Assembly: GCA_027596075.1 (NCBI GenBank)
Contig: JADGJC010000112.1
Coordinates: 52,724 to 116,723 of the forward strand
Length of the DNA: 64,000 nt
Origin: Rhizophlyctis rosea
Taxonomy: Eukaryota; Chytridiomycota; Chytridiomycetes; Rhizophlyctidales; Rhizophlyctidaceae
Reading direction: 5' to 3'
Numbering within the stretch: the first letter of the stretch is position 1; every line of letters starts with the position of its first letter. Positions 8,408 through 24,898 of the stretch are shown here, piece by piece. The notes beneath the pieces were generated by a model, which worked only from the letters and a program-made list of their open reading frames with translations, searched no databases and was not told the origin of the DNA. A program made the position numbers and the translations under genes.

Positions 8408-11400
8408 CTACTTCCTAGGCCCCGGTGCAGCCGGCGGCGGCGGCATCTTCTTAATCAACCTCGTCCCCTCCATCCCAGGTTTATTCGGTGACCCTGCCTG
8501 CGTGGTCGGAATGCCCCCTGACAACCCACGCGGGAACCTTGACGAGCTGGGATTCCCAATATTCGCTGGCGAAACCCGACCTGACGCTACAGCCCCAGGT
8601 GCGTTCGGCGAGTACCCTCCTGCTGGCGCCGGCATGGGTATCGACGATAAAGTACTTCCTTGACTTCCAGGTCCGGGCACGCCAGCACTGATGGACCGCT
8701 GGCGTCCGGATAATGTTGGGGATCCGGGTGCGAGGCCTCCTTTGTCGTCTGAAGTGTAGTCCATTTCGCTGCGGGATCCTCGATTGCGGCGTTTGCTCAT
8801 CGCTCTTTCTAGCGATGGGTTGCGTCCTGCTCCAAGGCGTCAGTGAGGAGTTCATCAATGAGATTATGTAGGAGGTACTTGCCTATCCGTCGATATCGTT
8901 CGTGTCGGCCTTGCACGGAACGGAAGTGGTTCAACAAGTCCGCCCAGCGCACGCCTTGTGAAGCGTCGGAAGCTGCATTGGCGTTCCGACTACGGCCGGG
9001 ACTAAAATTGACGAATTCAGCGACGAGCTAAGTCAACAAGTGTGCCATCTTCTCATACCTTCGCAAACCCTGAGGACTTCCTGGTGCATTCGGTGGTGCA
9101 CCTACCCCATAAGGCTGCCCGGTCGGCACAGACACACCAACCTGCCCAATCCCACTCGAACTCCCCGTATTCGCATACAACATCACCATCGAACTAACAC
9201 TATTTAACCGATTCCGCAAAGTAGCAAAAGCGCTACTCTGCGGCAACAGCATCAAAATCCCATAAAGGCATTTGAAAAGATGCGGGTACCGGTCAGGTTC
9301 AAGCAATTGAAGGCGGAGGTATGTGAAGACGGGACTTTCGATTAGCTGGACTAGCTTGTCGATTTGGATTAGGAAGGAGACGGTGATTTCGAGATCGGCG
9401 AAGGTTTGGAGGAGGTTTGCTGCGTGTTCGTAGGCTTGGGCGAGGAGGCATAGGGAGAATGTTGCTACGGCGTTATGGCACCATGATCGGTAGAGTGAGG
9501 TGAAGAGGTGAGAACCGTCCTGATGCGACAAATCAGTCCAAAGGTCCAGCACAGACGTACAGGCCATAAGTCCACAACTCACCCGCATATCCAAATTCCT
9601 CAACCTCCTCCGCAAATCCCCCAATTCTGGCGCCGTAATCAAAATAATATTCAAATTCTGAACCATAATACTTGCAAAATCCAAATCATCATCCCGTTCC
9701 AAAATCTCCGCAAATGTCCGGTACATGCGCTCAGGATTCAAACTTAAGCACAGTTGCCGGATGATCAGACTTCCACGAGCTTCCAATAACCGCCGATCGG
9801 TGGAAAATAGCGAAAGTAGGTTCACCATGAACCGGGTGAAATATTCGTCGTCGGATGCTTGTGAGATTTGGGCGAGGAGTTGGAGGTCGCGTTTTACTAC
9901 CTGGCAGCATTGAAATTGTGTCAAATTTGAAAGAGGCATTGTCTTCAATGATTGCACAGTACCTCTTCAGATGCATCAGAAAGGGTTCGCAACAACGCCT
10001 GGAAAGTGGAGTCATCTGAACTCATCATCTGCCAACCACCGTAAGTTTCATTCATTGATCAAGCAATAGCAGATTAATGCTCGCACCTGCTTTGGAGCTT
10101 TCCTATGCAACATCAACAGCCAATCCAAAGCCGCCACCCTAGTCTCCTCATGATCGTCTTGAAACTGCAACGTTAGAGCCTCCACCGTCGCCCTAATATC
10201 AAAGTTCGGCACCGCAAATGTATTTGCGGTCGGGATTGATACAGACGAATCCGTCCTCCTATGCAGTCCTGACATGCTCTGAGGGCTGGTTGACAGATAA
10301 CTGGAAGGGTCGGAAGTGACGGAAATAATAGGAGGATTGATGGGAATATCGAGAACCAGTTTGTATAGATTTGCGTTGGTCTCGTTTGCGATGTTTCGGA
10401 TGGCGGGCACGGAATGGGATAGGGATGTGAGGATGGCGTTGAGGAGCATGGGACCGTAGGGAAGCATGACTTCGCGGGCGAGGAGGATGAACTCGTTCAC
10501 CCATCGTAATGCGGTTGCTTGTGTCTCCTCGTCTGCTCAAGATCAATCAACACACGCACGTTGCTATAAAAATATGAAACTTTACCAACCAGTACTCAGC
10601 AAATGTGAGCCTAGAATCTCCGTCATTCGTCCAATGTCCAACACAACGTTCTGCCCAGGCACATACGGAAGACTGCCGGTTGCAGGTTGCGGGCGTTGAA
10701 AGTCATTCTCTGCAATCTGGGCCGCAATACTGATTTGCGCCCCAATATCCAGTTGGGCAACATCTTGCGTCAGTCCAGCAACACCCTCCTTCCCTTCCGA
10801 TGCATCTGATTGGAACGAAGTATTCTCCTCGCTTTCTTCGATGATAGTAGGGTGCGAGTAGGCTGGCGGGGGAGCTGTCGTATCCGGATGGGCATCTTTC
10901 GGAGGAACAAGGGGCTCGCTGATATCTGGTGGAGCATCCTTCCCTCGTATCTTCAAGGCGCCACGTTCACGCTGGATTTCGACTACATCCCGTATTTCCT
11001 TCAGGAATTCGCCCAAGACATTCAGGGTCGCCACTCGTACGTCGACATTTGGGTCACTCAAGTAATTGAAGAGCCCATCCAAAAAATCGGGTAAGTAGGC
11101 TATGAGCTCCAGGTCCGGGACAGAATCCAATACGGATATCCATTGAACCAAGAACATTCTGGTAAATGGCGCCAGGGTATGTATGCGTTCAGATAGAAGT
11201 GGTATGAAGCGCGGTAAATTGAATTGCGTTGGCTTCATTCCGGGAAGCAACGGAACTGTGCCAGGAACAGGTGGATAGGATGGAGGTGCTGGTGAAGGCG
11301 CTTCTGCCAGTGCAGGCGGGGCAGATTGAGTTGTGGAGCTCCTGATTGGCATGGCTGGAACAACGGGTGTGGATTCAAATGCCGACGACAGTGTAGGCGT

Positions 11401-12055
11401 TGATCCTTGCGGGTAGTAGGTGGACCGTTCAGACACGACATCCTTCATCAACCGATCCAACAGCTCAGCCCCGTTCTTCACCGAAAGTTCAGAGTCTGCA
11501 GAGAGCTGGTCACAGGTATGAGATTTCTCCAGGCAACATATATGAAGGGAGCGACCGCCTCACTACCTTGCTTAACGCGTCAAATATTTCATTGAAATAC
11601 TTCAAGATGTCGCCTCTTGCAACCTTGGCCACATTATACATGGATTCGCAGGCATAATATCGAACACGTGAATCTTGATCGGCAAAGCAAGAGAGTATGG
11701 GTGGAACAATAGACTCTAAGTGCTCAGTCACGAGGGGTCCCAGCGCAATAGCTGCAGCTGCCAATGAAATAAGTCCGCCATTTCGCGAGTTCGGAACGAC
11801 AGAATAGGCAAAGTCATCTATGAGCGCGTTCAGGATGGCCGCAACGCGCTTATGGTCACCAACAGCTGCTGCTTCACGGACGAGTCTGGGGTTGGGATTG
11901 CGGTCAGCTTAGTGTACAGCAGGCTTTGCATACAACTGTGTGAACATGAACTTGGACCCATACTTTTCAACTTCGAGAGCAGCGGCCTTTCTCTTCTCGT
12001 ACAGCTTGTCATTCAGACCTCTTACAATTTGAGGTGTCAAGGCCGGGTCGGCCAT
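8408..12055 (-). CDS. VAC14: VAC14, scaffold of the PIKfyve/Fab1 lipid kinase complex
   Basis: HEAT-repeat scaffold that holds Fab1 kinase and Fig4 phosphatase on the vacuole/endosome membrane to control PtdIns(3,5)P2. Nine exons: 12055-11964, 11885-11567, 11505-10590, 10532-10087, 10028-9963, 9900-9583, 9519-9059, 9027-8883 and 8826-8408. The start gives [20 protein letters not shown], the usual N-terminus. [19 protein letters not shown] and [14 protein letters not shown] match the N-terminal HEAT block. The C-terminal half holds the Fig4-binding domain, including [20 protein letters not shown]. The tail after ERYRRIG is Gly/Pro/Ser-rich and ends [14 protein letters not shown]. Two oddities: the intron at 9058-9028 would be only 31 bases, and the intron at 8882-8827 has a GC donor (gcaagt). 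Confidence 0.95.
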
Positions 12056-12590
12056 AGTTCCGTCTGCAAAGTCTTCTGCTGAGAGTGCTTTCTGGGAAAA
12101 CGAAGCGCAAGATCTTGTGAAAAGCGGCAAGGGTTTGCCCGGGGAAAGCGACGGCTATTCTTGGGGGACGCGATGGCACGGGTGCCAACTTGCCGGTTGC
12201 AGTCAAATCCAATCACACTAATAGAACATCCAATATCAACATATTGGGTCAGATTGATAACGCGAGCCTCTTTGCGAGTTGGTCTGACAAAGTGGATCTC
12301 AAATTTCCCACCGCAGTTTCTCTCAAATTCCCTCATCTCAACCACCCACCAAATTGTATTTTTGGTCGTAGTTGTTCTTGCACAGCGCTTGCTCAGCTAA
12401 CCGCCTTGTTATACTACAACACCGTTTGCTGTTCAGCGGAAACTTGCATATCAACACGTGTTCATTGCCAAAGAGGTGACTTGCTCTCTCCTCGTTGGCA
12501 GCTTAGACTTGGGCGGGACCTAAACACCTAAATTGCAAAATTTCCACAGGTCGCGGTCTTTCTATCTTCTACTCACAAACCACAGGCTCC
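12056..12590. promoter_or_regulatory. divergent promoter region of VAC14 and RAD54
   Basis: The two start codons face away from each other across 535 bases, so the region must contain both promoters and 5' leaders. An upstream Met at 12130 is in frame with VAC14 but extends into sequence without conservation that I recognise. No specific factor site is claimed. Confidence 0.55.
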
Positions 12591-15512
<2,922 letters not shown>

Positions 15513-15862
15513 TATGTTACAACGTCATTCACCACTTGGTGCCCACAGCTGGGCGGCGAACTTTGCAAATTTCCTGAACATTCTTCTCATTACCATGATT
15601 CTGTATAAATCCTGTATTCCTTCTCTTCAACTTTCATGTATACAACACACTTGCTTTCTTGCTCAGCTACATATGATCATGCTTCTAGCGAGCATGTACT
15701 AAAGTTGAAAAGCTCGGTGTGGGTCTTGAACGTCTTGAAACATCCACATTCCTGCACGGCAGCAATGGGTTCGCACGGCAAAATGCCCTGCAAATTTGCG
15801 CTTCTCCTGGGGACGGGTCTTGAATGAGCCGGAGTTGCTCGAAGATGTAAACCAGCGACTGG
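15513..15862. other. RAD54 3' flank
   Basis: AT-rich downstream flank. I see no gene or repeat here; it should include the RAD54 polyadenylation region. Confidence 0.4.
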
Positions 15863-16000
15863 TCCATCAATATCCCTCAGACCATCCAAGATGAGACTAG
15901 TCGTCTAGTTCCATCCTTATCCCTCAGACCGACCAAGGTGGTTGGTTGCCCACGCCATCTGTATCCCTCAGACCGCCCAAGATGAACTGGTTGCTCAGTC
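15863..16000 (+). repeat. three-copy tandem repeat with period about 45
   Basis: Units begin near 15863, 15911 and 15955, each with the core TATCCCTCAGACCRNCCAAG followed by a variable block ending in ccatc. A fourth ccatct at about 16000 starts a broken copy. The unit sits just 3' (on the minus strand) of a GC hairpin with a TTCG loop (16012-16026) and the tRNA-like sequence at 16032-16078. Confidence 0.75.
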
Positions 16001-16031
16001 CATCTATTCATGACCCCCGAAGGGGCCTGTA

Positions 16032-16078
16032 TGGTTCATTCGGGGCTCGAACCCGATGAGGACCGTGTCCAATGAACC
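16032..16078 (-). ncRNA. armless tRNA-like hairpin (acceptor plus T-arm only)
   Basis: On the minus strand GGTTCAT pairs perfectly with ATGAACC over seven bases, followed by a discriminator A. A T-arm (TCGGG-TTCGAGC-CCCGA) lies exactly where a tRNA has it. Only 15 bases separate the 5' acceptor strand from the T-arm, in place of D-arm, anticodon arm and variable loop; they can form GGAC-ACG-GTCC. Total length is 47 bases. A hairpin GGCCCC-TTCG-GGGGTC follows. It could be a deleted tRNA, but the deletion leaves both helices perfect. Confidence 0.6.
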
Positions 16079-16099
16079 GTTCAAGAGCAAAGGCCGAGA

Positions 16100-17420
16100 G
16101 TATGCTTAGGGTGGATAAGGAGCAATGATAAAAAGGATGTAAGCTTTGGCTCTGTCTTTGCAGGGGCTTGCCATCCTCATGACGGTGAAGTCATGGCGAC
16201 ATTACAGCCTTTCCTGACTGTCCCGCACGGACTGCGGGTCCGGCGGTATCCTTGATCGGCTATTTAGAGAGGCAGTGCATCAAGGAAAGGGAATTGGGGA
16301 GTGGGAAATAGGGGAGAAAGTCGGAGCAAGCACTGGCGTTCAAAAAGAACAACGGTCCACGTTTACGGAAGCCCCAGTAGTATTTGTGACCAGTGCGGCC
16401 ATTGCTCCTAAGTTGCGAGCAATAAAGCAACGGGTGCATCAACGAACTTGGTATGCCTCCACACCCGCGCTGCACAGAAAGCGGAAGTTTCAGCCGCGGA
16501 GGACTGCAACTCCGCCATCCGTGTTTTGTCTTGTCCCAAAGCGGAGGCTCTGGTCTTGATCGCGAAAATCGGCAGTGTTGGTTCTTGGGTCGTGATTGAG
16601 ACGACTGGATGTGTTCTTGAAGCAAGCTAGTAGAGTGCGACATAAGTCAATTTGCACAATAACATAGCGAATGGATGGCAAAGTACGAACCAGCTGCCCC
16701 ATCCGAGGGGTGCTTTGCGTCCCCGATTCCACTCCCCGCCTGTGCCTTTTGAAGGGAAGGTACTCTGCATAGGTCGATCAGTGCACGTCACGACACAAAC
16801 GATGGAGCAAGCAAGACGTACCTATCGGGACTTCATAATCCCACTCTCATCCCACTCCCACCCGCCACAGCCCAGCGCCATCGGCTCAACTTTCCGAGCA
16901 CTTGTACAGGTTCCCTGGGATTATCCCAAAATGGTCGGACCTTAGATCGAGGCCAGGGCTCCACCCACTAGCTCAGCATTTGTGAACCTGCTAGCAGGCT
17001 GTACAAGGCGGCTCAGGAAGCATCGTTGCCACCTTCCATATGGACTCCCCAGGGAATTCCCGAACTGGTCGGACCTTAGATCGGGGCCGGGGAGCCACCA
17101 CGCCAGCACCACTTGAAGGATGACTGACAGGCTTGCATATGAGAGGCTACGGCTGGCTGAGCGCTAATCAAAAGGAGAAGAAAGCATTCGGGTAAGTATG
17201 CCTCATATTGGAAATGATGGATGGATGTCGTCGAAGTACGTACCAGCTGCCCCGTACGAGGGGTGCTTTGCAGTCCCAGTCTCCCTTCTCCCCGCCTGTG
17301 CCTTCCGAGGTGGAGGTAATCTGCGAATCAACATGAGTATAAATCGTTCCAAAGGAGGGAAACGAATAAGAGAAACTTACCTAGCGGCTCTTCACAAACC
17401 CGCAGTAATCTATTCTTCAG
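16100..17420 (-). repeat. repeat family A, minus-strand copies: non-coding element with intron-like gaps
   Basis: Read on the minus strand, this block has modules also found on the plus strand at 42.4-43.3 kb. Two copies of a mini-exon-like block lie at 17320-17244 and 16764-16691; both contain GGCACAGGCGGGGA and a CCCC/GGGG hairpin and end in GGGGCAGCTG. Each is bounded by a GT donor and an AG acceptor. The intron-like gaps are 17380-17321 (60 bases) and 17243-17164 (80 bases) for the first copy, and 16821-16765 (57 bases) for the second. Shared text around 16920-17110 includes GATCTAAGGTCCGACCA twice. The different copies have indels that break any common reading frame, so this is not a protein exon. 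Confidence 0.65.
16140..16256. repeat. duplicated segment with conserved hairpin, copy 1
   Basis: About 80 bases from ggctctgtctttgcaggggc onward recur at 18340-18425. Both carry a perfect six-pair hairpin CATGAC/GTCATG (here 16178-16195, loop GGTGAA), with loop sequence differing between the copies while both stem strands are identical. Confidence 0.7.
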
Positions 17421-18290
17421 CACTCGGATAGTTTTTCGCGATGCAGATGACAGAATTTGTTTGCTCGCAGCGTATATACGCGGGGAGGGGAAAGAAGAGA
17501 AGACAGAAACTTATTAGTATACAATTCTTGAAAGGCTTGTCCAACTATAATAATCCAATTGCACTCGCTGCCAGGCGTCTGCTCCCCAACGCGAAATTGA
17601 CTCATTTCCATTACGGTTCATTTTGCCCTCTGCCGCCCCCGTACTTGTGTTAGATTCTGGTTCGGGTTCCCCGCACTTTGATCTGGGAGCCAATAACACC
17701 CAAGGTATACTTTATGAATGCCTCGGCCCGTCGTCACATTGTGGGTCCTGAGCATTTCGCGGATGGTTTGTGGACCAAAAAGTCTAAGCACAGACGCATT
17801 GCCAGCAAGCGCTTTTTTTAGACACAACACGTTTAGACACCTCAGTTACCCACCTTTGCAGGTTAGAACGATACGGATGGATGGACGAAGGGATGAACAG
17901 AGGCGTGAGTTACAAGACTGAACAAGATCTAAATGGGTAGATAGATGGGTAGAGATGAAAGTTATGGCGGGGTAGAAAGTTGGGAACAAGAGTGAGCTGC
18001 ATTTTGTGATGAACTTCAACCATGTGATTGGCCAGGTGGATGAGATCATCATGTGGCTTAGTGCCCTAGCAATCTGGTCTACCCGGCACAGTCATGCTAT
18101 AATTAGACACAGTGAGCAAGCCGTTTGGCACAGTCATGGAGATTACGTAATTCATGTCACTGTGGATTCACGAACAGGCGTGCACAGCAAGGTGTGCGTG
18201 TCTTGTTCATAGTGGATGCTGTGGTCTGGCTGGCGAAGGTTTTGTAGTGTTGCATCCTGGATGAGAAAGTCGGTCTTATTCCGCAAGCGA
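17421..18290. other. gene-poor stretch without a supported gene
   Basis: Small ORFs exist on both strands but none has recognisable domains. A short frame near 17630-17705 (plus strand) reads VLVLDSGSGSPHFDLG before a donor-like gt, vaguely like an aspartic-protease motif, but no supporting exons were found. Confidence 0.3.
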
Positions 18291-18339
18291 AACCTCCTTG
18301 TGCGATTGCTCACTATTCTTACGGCAACTGGAGAAAAGG

Positions 18340-18430
18340 CTTGGCTCTGTCTTTACAGGGGCTTGCCACCCTCATGACACAAGGTCATGGCGACATTACA
18401 GCCTTTCAGACTGTCCCCGCGAACCGAGGT
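18340..18430. repeat. duplicated segment with conserved hairpin, copy 2
   Basis: Copy of the segment at 16140-16256. The CATGAC/GTCATG stem is at 18373-18389 with loop ACAAG. The similarity fades after the actgtcccc stretch. Confidence 0.7.
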
Positions 18431-19540
18431 TCCTGTATGAGACGGCTCGGCATCGCAGCCTTCCCTGTTGGGAGACCTGCCGTCGACCGAAAGTGTAGAA
18501 TCGCAAGAAAGACAGAGACTGGAGATGCATGATAGCAACGATGTATCTTTCAGGCCCGATACGGTTGAGTCAAACCAGGCGCGGAAAGGCAACGCGGTAC
18601 TTGCAGAACTCGGTCAGCCAATTTGATGGTGATCGAGCAGGACGCCCATCCAAAAAGGAAGGGTAGGATTGAGACCCGAACCATCCGAATACACCATCAC
18701 ACACACCGCAGAGCTCCGCTACCTCTGGAAGCTGACAACCCTTTAACAATCCCAAGCAGTGCACAGCTCGCTACCCAGTGCCAACAAGTCCAATGCTGAT
18801 ATATCATAGCCGCCACCCGTATGTTACCGCAACCGCGGCCCCTTTCGGATGGATGACGACCTGGGTTACATCGAGCGCGGAGCTCCCAGCTGTCCAACCT
18901 CTCCAACGCAGACAGTGGATTCGACACGGAGGTGAATGAATGAGCCGCACTTGTTTGTCCCCACAACCGTGGAGGTGCCTTATGGCTAAGTGAGCTCGTT
19001 GACGACACCAGCGTGGACCTGTCGCTTGTGGAGTTCTTGCAGTGTCGTCCTTCGTTGATGAAATTGTTGTCGGCAAGTGGGTTCGTATGGACTGGGTGAA
19101 TTTTGTGGCGGTTGGAAGTGGGGAAAAGACTAAGAGTTCAGAAGATCAGCCTGCTGTTTGGCTGAGATCCTCGTGTGGCTTGGCGACACCTTGCAATCCG
19201 CAGCGATCAAACGGTGGATTGATATCTTGGCTGATCGAGGATGACACAAGAGGGTCTGGTCACTTTCAAACTTCCATCTTAAACCCAAATTTGTTACAAT
19301 TCACACATTGGTCTGTTTCGTCGCTTGCTCTTGAACAAGCAACCACCGCCTGGCCCGGACACCCCTCATTCTTCACACTGCCAAATACTTCCTGGCGCTC
19401 CAAGCTATCAGCTAAGTTGTGCTGTCTTGATCGCTTTCTGTCAACTTTTGCGCCCCCTCTCGGTTGGACAGTGGCGCCGGCAGTAGACGGGACGTGTTAT
19501 GGCGATCCATCTGATGTGAGGTAGTGTTCCGAGCGACCCT
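18431..19540. other. intergenic, no supported gene
   Basis: ORFs of up to 160 codons occur (for example 19042-19524, plus strand) but show no family resemblance, no sensible splice structure and no start context worth reporting. Likely repeat-derived or spacer DNA. Confidence 0.3.
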
Positions 19541-19559
19541 TGGTGGGGATGGCAATCTT

Positions 19560-20350
19560 CGGGGGTTGCGAAGTTCGTCCGCCCGTCAGTGTCCCTTTTT
19601 CGGGACTAAGCTTGCTGCGTCCTGGTGTGAAATCACGCGTTGCTGCAGTCCGAGTTGGGGGTTACGATCATAATGAAATATCTGATGCTTTCCTTGGACA
19701 TCCAGAACAGGAAATGTCCTGGGCATGACGTCGACATAAACTGCGTCCTGGAAGGTGGAAATCAAAGCAAAGCGACCGTTCAAACTCGGTGGCCACCACT
19801 CTAGTGGACAAACGTTTTTGTTGTCCGGGACTAGTACTATCCGGCGCTGGACACAAATGTGCCATTGGAAGAACGAACGGGTTGTCGACACCTGATCAGT
19901 TAAGTACAATCCCCACTTCCCTGTTGCTCATTGTTTTACCCCCTCTCGTGATGGTCTTTGGGGACTGGGAGTAAGGGGCATGGTGATATAGCGTTCCATC
20001 TGAAGGCGGACAGGCAGCAGCTGCATCAGTCGCGCGGTTCGTCTTCAGGGCCCCTTTTTGGAGGTCAGGCTTACCATCGACCCGACGCGAAACCTGAATT
20101 CCACTGTCATCCGAGTTGGGGGTTAGGATCAAAACGAAACCTGATTCTTTCATTTTACACACAGAGAATATACCTCCCGGGCATGAGGTCGACAAAGGGC
20201 CCGATGGTTACTTAGATTAGAAACCTATTGCAAAAGCGACCGTTAAACTCGGTGGCCATCGGCAACGGTGGACAGATGACTGATTGTCAGGGATGGATTA
20301 GAACTGCAAAAGCGACCGTAAAACTCGGTGGCCACCGGTAACGGTGGACA
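19560..20350 (+). repeat. repeat family B: direct repeats with conserved small hairpins
   Basis: A block spanning about 19590-19810 recurs at about 20030-20275, with a third partial copy at about 20308-20350. Shared landmarks are gtccctttttcggga-like text, ccgagttgggggtta, tgggcatgacgtcgac/gggcatgaggtcgac and gcgaccgttaaactcggtgg. The end of each copy forms a hairpin: CCATCG-GCAA-CGGTGG (20256-20271), CCACCG-GTAA-CGGTGG (20332-20347), and a shorter CCAC-TCTA-GTGG (19796-19807). Two have GNRA-type loops and differ by a pairing-preserving change (T-G versus C-G). Confidence 0.7.
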
Positions 20351-20558
20351 AAGGGGAAGGTGTTCGGTATTGGGACTGGCACTAGCCCGCTGTTAGCGAT
20401 TGACTCAATAGAGATTCACTATACATTTAAATTCTTCTTTTGCTATTTCGTTTTGGTTGTATCTCTTTCATCTCTTGCCATGGAACTGTCCAATCACGTT
20501 TCTTCGTGTCGAAGGTTATGCTTGACATCCTATGTACAGATTAACAATCTTTCGATTC

Positions 20559-23029
<2,471 letters not shown>

Positions 23030-23549
23030 ATGGCTTTTTGGCCGGTGACTAGTGACTACGGGTGAGGAATACGTATAGAACCCCCAACTGAAAATAAGCT
23101 GGCGTGGGAAAGCGATGGTGAATTTCGATGCCACGTACGGTGGGAAGCAACAGAGGGAGACCCCAGTCCGAGATATCGGAAGTGGAAGTTGCTGCGCGTG
23201 ACAGCAAGCCACGCATCGTAAGCAACACCTTTTGCCACCACACCAAAATGATTGTTTGCATAAAATATCTGCACCTTGCATCATGTCTGACTTGTATGCA
23301 TGCACGATTTAATCAGGGTTCACTCTGATAAAAAGGGGCGCGCAACGGGGTCCCCTCCCGTTTGCCCCCCTTTCTTCTTACCACCGCGTAAACCAACGTT
23401 TTCCCAGAACCTCATCGCCATTCCGGTCATAACGAATCTCTCCAACCATAAAGCTTCTTTCACCCCATACGTATAAGGCTTCTCCATTTGCATGTTACTT
23501 TAAAGCAGCAGCATTTCTTTCAGACGAACCTATCTCTGCCTTCGTCAAG
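23030..23549. promoter_or_regulatory. divergent promoter between the uridine kinase and the flavoprotein gene
   Basis: Two genes start facing away from each other across 520 bases. No ORF of note and no repeat are seen. Pyrimidine tracts near 23360-23400 are typical of fungal promoters. Confidence 0.4.
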
Positions 23550-24695
23550 ATGCTCGGCGGCTCAAAACGCGTCGGCAGTTCCGAAATTCTCACGATCACT
23601 GGGCTGAGCCCACCTCACAACGACCGGTTGAAACGCCCTTTATCGCCGTCTTTGGAAGATGTCCTCAAAGCGATACCCTTTTCCACACAGAACTCCGCTA
23701 TTGATCCAATTGTACCACCGTGGTTGCCTGTATTGAAGGACAGCATCCGCTCCAACGAGGAAGAGAAGTTTGCTTGTAAGCATCATGCGCGTCGGTCACC
23801 TTATCCTCGCGTGTGATTGGCTTTATTTACTAAACAACCGACTGTCTGTTTACATCCAGCGCTCGTCCAACTTGCAACCCTCCGTCCAGACGGTCGGCCA
23901 CAAAACCAATCATTCCAATTCCGCGGGTTTGACCCCAGCAAAATCGGCTTACCACAAGATGAAAACCAACCCACAGAAAGCAACACGATCTTTGACACCA
24001 CTCCCCGTCCATCCTCTGCACCAGCTTCACTCGAACCTACCACGCCCACCAGTGCGGACGCAAGCTACTTCGTACCCCTCCCCGTCCAATCTGCCTCTTC
24101 CTCCCCACCCCTAAAACTGACAAACAGCCTAACCTTAGGCAAACTCGCAAGCCTCTTCACCTTCACCTGCGACATACGACTCATTTCGCGCAGTATTCTG
24201 TCGACCCCCAATCCGAAATCAGAAGGCATTGACAAAATCGTCATTACGGAGGAAGGAGCCCGTGCGGAAGCATGCTGGTGCATGCCGCGCACTGATGAAC
24301 AATACCGTCTTTGCGGCCAGCTCTACTTCATTGGTGCACCGGATGCAATGGACGCCACCAGCGTTCCTCCGCCTTGGGGACCTAAAGACTGGGGTTTTTG
24401 GGAGAGCGCTAGGCAGAGGGTGTGGGACTCCTTATCTCCCGCAGAGCGGAAGACGTTTGAGGAGCGGGTCGGGTCGGCGCCAACGGTGTCGGAAGAAGTG
24501 CCGGGATGCGCAAATTGTGGGTACAGTAATTTCGGGCTCCTTTTGCTAGATGTAGATACGGTGGAGCATACTGTGATGGGCGGGGAATGGTTGATCCCGG
24601 TACTGCGGATGCGGTACCATGTAGTGGTCCCGAAGCGGACTTATGGGCGCATTACAGGGTTGCACTGGCAAGTTGAAGGGACTCGGTTTGAATGA
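23550..24695 (+). CDS. pyridoxamine 5'-phosphate oxidase-like FMN-binding protein
   Basis: Two exons, 23550-23775 and 23860-24695, give a protein of about 350 residues. The N-terminal Met block (MLGGSKRVGSSEILTI) is followed at about residue 60 by PPWLPVLKDSIRSNEEEKFA and, after the intron, SLVQLATLRPDGRPQNQSFQ and FRGF, the signature of the Alr4036-like FMN-binding branch of the PNPOx fold. A low-complexity insert (TTPRPSSAPASLEPTTPTSA) follows. Later segments EACWCMPRTDEQYRLCGQLY and WDSLSPAERKTFEE are typical of this branch. It ends GLHWQVEGTRFE. Binding of FMN is expected; the substrate is unknown. Confidence 0.88.
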
Positions 24696-24898
24696 CGTGG
24701 TGGGCGGGAATGGTAAGGTCTATATACGTAGCAGCAACTCAAAAAGGTCAAAGTCCGTAATATCATTTCATGTATCTTGTTTTTCAGTAGGGTAGGGGGA
24801 AAGAGTTGACACGGGCGATGCAAGCTTGTCTTCCGTAGATGATAGTTTTCTCAGTAGCCTAATAATTCGTCGTTGAATATACTTTTTTCTTTCATTCC

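Noticed and set aside
15863..16000. CRISPR-like tandem repeats
   Set aside because: Three imperfect units in a eukaryotic context with no unique spacers of constant length.
17630..17830. Aspartic-protease fragment on the plus strand and FGPQTIREMLRTHN frame on the minus strand
   Set aside because: Neither extends to a convincing exon set and each is a short isolated match by eye.
20236..20262. T-loop-like element in repeat family B (TTAAACT/TTCAAACT)
   Set aside because: Only four stem pairs, variable loop length and no acceptor partner, so not counted with the tRNA-like set.
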